Part shown: positions 62,012 to 64,000 of the stretch, piece after piece | Layout of the letters: the number at the start of each line of letters is the position of its first letter | Numbering within the stretch: the stretch's first letter is position 1 | Assembly (NCBI GenBank): GCA_013397795.1 | Contig: VZTJ01004697.1 | Span: forward strand, 662,649-726,648 | DNA length: 64,000 nucleotides | DNA from: Orthonyx spaldingii | Taxonomy: Eukaryota; Chordata; Aves; Passeriformes; Orthonychidae | Direction: 5' to 3' | The notes under the pieces: generated by a model | What the model was told of the DNA's origin: nothing | Databases searched by the model: none | Seen by the model: only the letters and a program-made list of their open reading frames with translations | Translations under genes and position numbers: made by a program

Positions 62012-64000
62012 GTACTGAGTTCTTGCATATTGCATACTGTCATGTCTTTCCATTTATAATAGGGTGGGGTTTTTTTCCCAAGCTGTTGGCAGTTTTTCCC
62101 TCCCTGATTCCCATTAAAAATTGTACAGGAGTTACAGATGCAAGTTTTGGAAATCCAATCTTAATGTAAACTAATGAGCAGAAAAGTACACTCCCAAATC
62201 AGTGCAAACTGTTTAATTCAGCTGGTTAAAATCAAAACTGAAAGTTATCCTGCAATTATTAAACAATTTACGTGGGGAAAATGTTATGAAATGTTATCCA
62301 TGTACTAATGAGAAAGACAGAGAGGAGGCTTCATGTAAAATTGTGCTTTTAAAGAATACATTGTTGCTGGTAAAGACAAATGTCAAATATGTTTCAGTTG
62401 GGACAACTAAATTCTTAATCTCAAATCTAAGAGAAATAAGTCAGAATATTAAATAGGAAAATCTTGTTTGGACTTTTCAGCTACAGGATAGGTGGCTAGG
62501 ACACACTAGATTCTGCAAAATCAGTCTCTTCACGAAGGATATCTAACAGACAGGAAAATATCGATCCCCTCTGTTACAAATGCAGTTGCAGTTCCGTGTC
62601 AGTATGGTCAAGGAGATTTTATCCTTTACTTCACTGAAGGCAGCAGGGCACTCTGCAGAAGTATTAACATTGTTTCATTCTAGGTTTTCCCAGCTTTTCC
62701 TCCCTCTACTCAATACCTGCAGGTAGCTATAGAAGCACAGAGATGAAATTTAAAAGGACACTTGATGTACACCGTATCATTTTTGCGTTCTTGTATGACT
62801 TATTTCTCTAGCTTCATGAGTGAATGTGGATTTCCTGGTCAGGATCTTTATGGAAACAGTAGCTAACTGTAAAGTTTATGCTTGAAACTAAACAGTCCCA
62901 GAGTTAATGTGAAAAAGACTCTGGTTATAGCTGGAGATTAGCTAAAAATCTTGAGACTTGTATGGTATGGTTTTGTAAAGAATGGATTTTTTTAGTGTTC
63001 CCACTGATTCTTTTGGGAAATGAACCCCAAATTATTGGGAAGTCTGAGACTGCATGTCCAGAAGGTTGTGCTTGGCTCCATCAGAAATGTTAAGGAGGAG
63101 TAGAGAATAGACAATGAGTTGCTGAGTACCTGTTCTTAGTACTTGTGATTATGATTTACTGATAGTCTTAGACTTCTGAAATCCCAGTTTAGTAAGTGCT
63201 CTACAAATGACTTATAAAAAGATTGTTCTTAAACCAAGATGTTTACAAAATAGGTACAAGACAATAGAACAACTCAGATGAGTGATTTTCTTTCCCTTTG
63301 TTCCTTCCTTCTTGGTTTCTTCTAGAAGCCTTTTGTTTCTTCCACTATTCTGTTCATCATGGAGGGATTTATATGGTGACTGATCCTTTACTTTCCAACT
63401 GCTGTTTGTTTTCCTCTCTCATTCTGCCTTGCTTTGTTTCTTTCATCTAGGATTTTCTGGCCTCCCTGCTTTAGATTTTGTTTATGTATAAGTGTGTCCT
63501 TTCTTCATGTAGTAAGTGAGGATCTGCCTTTTTAATTTGGAAAGCAGTTATTTATAATTTATAGTATTATTTTTAATTTATAAGAAACTCAGATATATTT
63601 ACATAGTTAAGAGAGCATGCAGAAGTGTTTTGTTTCTTCCTGGTCTTATTTCCTAGCCCTGCATTTCCTCCCTTTTGTCTTAGAACATGGGACTTTAATC
63701 ATTGGTGGTTGGCAAGAGGGAGGATTGGGTTTAGGTTTTGGCTCCTGGTTGACCACTGGTACTCGTCTGTTGTGCCCTCAGTTTCATTTCTTCATATGAA
63801 TATAGCCCTAGTGACCACATCACAGTTCCTTTTTTTTTTTCTGGTAGTATTTTTGTTAGGCATGAAAGGACAATTTTTGTGTTTTTCTGAGTAGGAGCCT
63901 GTAACACAGGCTACAATAGGCAAAATGATTAAAGTCAGGTGGGAAACTGGGGGAGAACATGACATTTGAACCTCTTTTTGAGTCCAGTCTAGAGTTCTCT
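62012..64000 (+). other. KCNQ1: KCNQ1 intron 8 (5' part)
   Basis: Intronic sequence after the exon 8 donor gtactg, running to the window edge. It is AT-rich, with a T run near 63830-63840. No exon 9 sequence (expected to continue TAWRCYA-like) is present, and no other element is recognisable. Confidence 0.9.

Larger units (their letters stand above)
1..64000 (+). other. KCNQ1: KCNQ1 gene body, partial (intron 1 to intron 8)
   Basis: The whole window lies inside one gene read left to right. Seven exons were found by translating short stretches bounded by AG and GT, and together they give a continuous Kv7.1 sequence from human-equivalent residue 129 to 376. Splice phases agree at every junction: exon 2 ends in phase 0, exon 3 in phase 1, exon 4 in phase 2, and exons 5-8 in phase 0. 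KCNQ1 is favoured over KCNQ2-5 by the S4 pattern R-x2-R-x2-Q-x2-R-x2-H-x2-R and by FIHRQELITTLYIGF after S4. In vertebrates the tetrameric channel, usually with KCNE subunits, carries slow cardiac IKs and epithelial potassium currents. The promoter, exon 1, exons 9 onward and the 3' UTR are not in the window. Confidence 0.97.

Noticed and set aside
1..64000. KCNQ1OT1-type imprinted antisense RNA or imprinting centre
   Set aside because: In mammals that element lies in a later KCNQ1 intron than any in this window, and imprinting at this locus is not known in birds. Nothing here resembles it.
1..64000. tRNA, rRNA, CRISPR arrays, operons or prokaryotic-type defence systems
   Set aside because: No cloverleaf with promoter boxes, no regularly spaced repeats and no prokaryotic coding organisation were seen. 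The window is vertebrate intronic DNA.

Overview
The window is vertebrate nuclear DNA, most likely from a bird. Seven short exons, all on the + strand with GT-AG borders, encode the central part of the voltage-gated potassium channel KCNQ1 (Kv7.1), from S1 through S6 into the first calmodulin-binding helix. They correspond to human exons 2-8, about residues 129-376, and their sizes (91, 127, 79, 97, 141, 111 and 96 bp) equal the human sizes as recalled. Exon 1 (N-terminus) and exons 9 onward (helices A-D, C-terminus) lie outside the window. The avian assignment rests on several truncated CR1 LINE copies with typical 3' ends, an LTR-like element of a type I recognise from bird genomes, and the absence of Alu, L1 or B-type mammalian repeats.

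Layout. 1-10758 is the end of intron 1, with a CR1 tip, a longer CR1 fragment and a 35-nt poly-T run next to an undetermined base. 10759-10849 is exon 2 (S1). 10850-48671 is the 37.8-kb intron 2. It holds a G-rich potential quadruplex, a 140-bp sequence present twice 2.0 kb apart, two CR1 copies, an LTR-like element, a small CpG-dense patch at 33.0 kb, a palindromic ancient repeat at 42.3 kb and a CpG-enriched block at 45.85-46.27 kb. Exons 3-6 are packed into 3.7 kb (48672-52371) and encode S2 to the pore helix. The 6.9-kb intron 6 has a CR1 fragment and a fossil MIR/L2-like tail next to exon 7. Exon 7 (59316-59426) carries the selectivity filter and S6. Exon 8 (61916-62011) carries the end of S6 and the start of helix A. 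The window ends in intron 8.

The exons join in frame into one uninterrupted reading frame with the S4 charges, the TIGYGD filter and the PAG hinge intact, so the gene looks functional. No second protein gene, RNA gene, CRISPR array or bacterial-type system is visible. Short open frames in the introns look like chance or LINE debris. The observations most worth following are non-coding: two CpG-preserving blocks in intron 2, the duplicated 140-bp unit, the ancient repeats, and a charge change in the pore turret.
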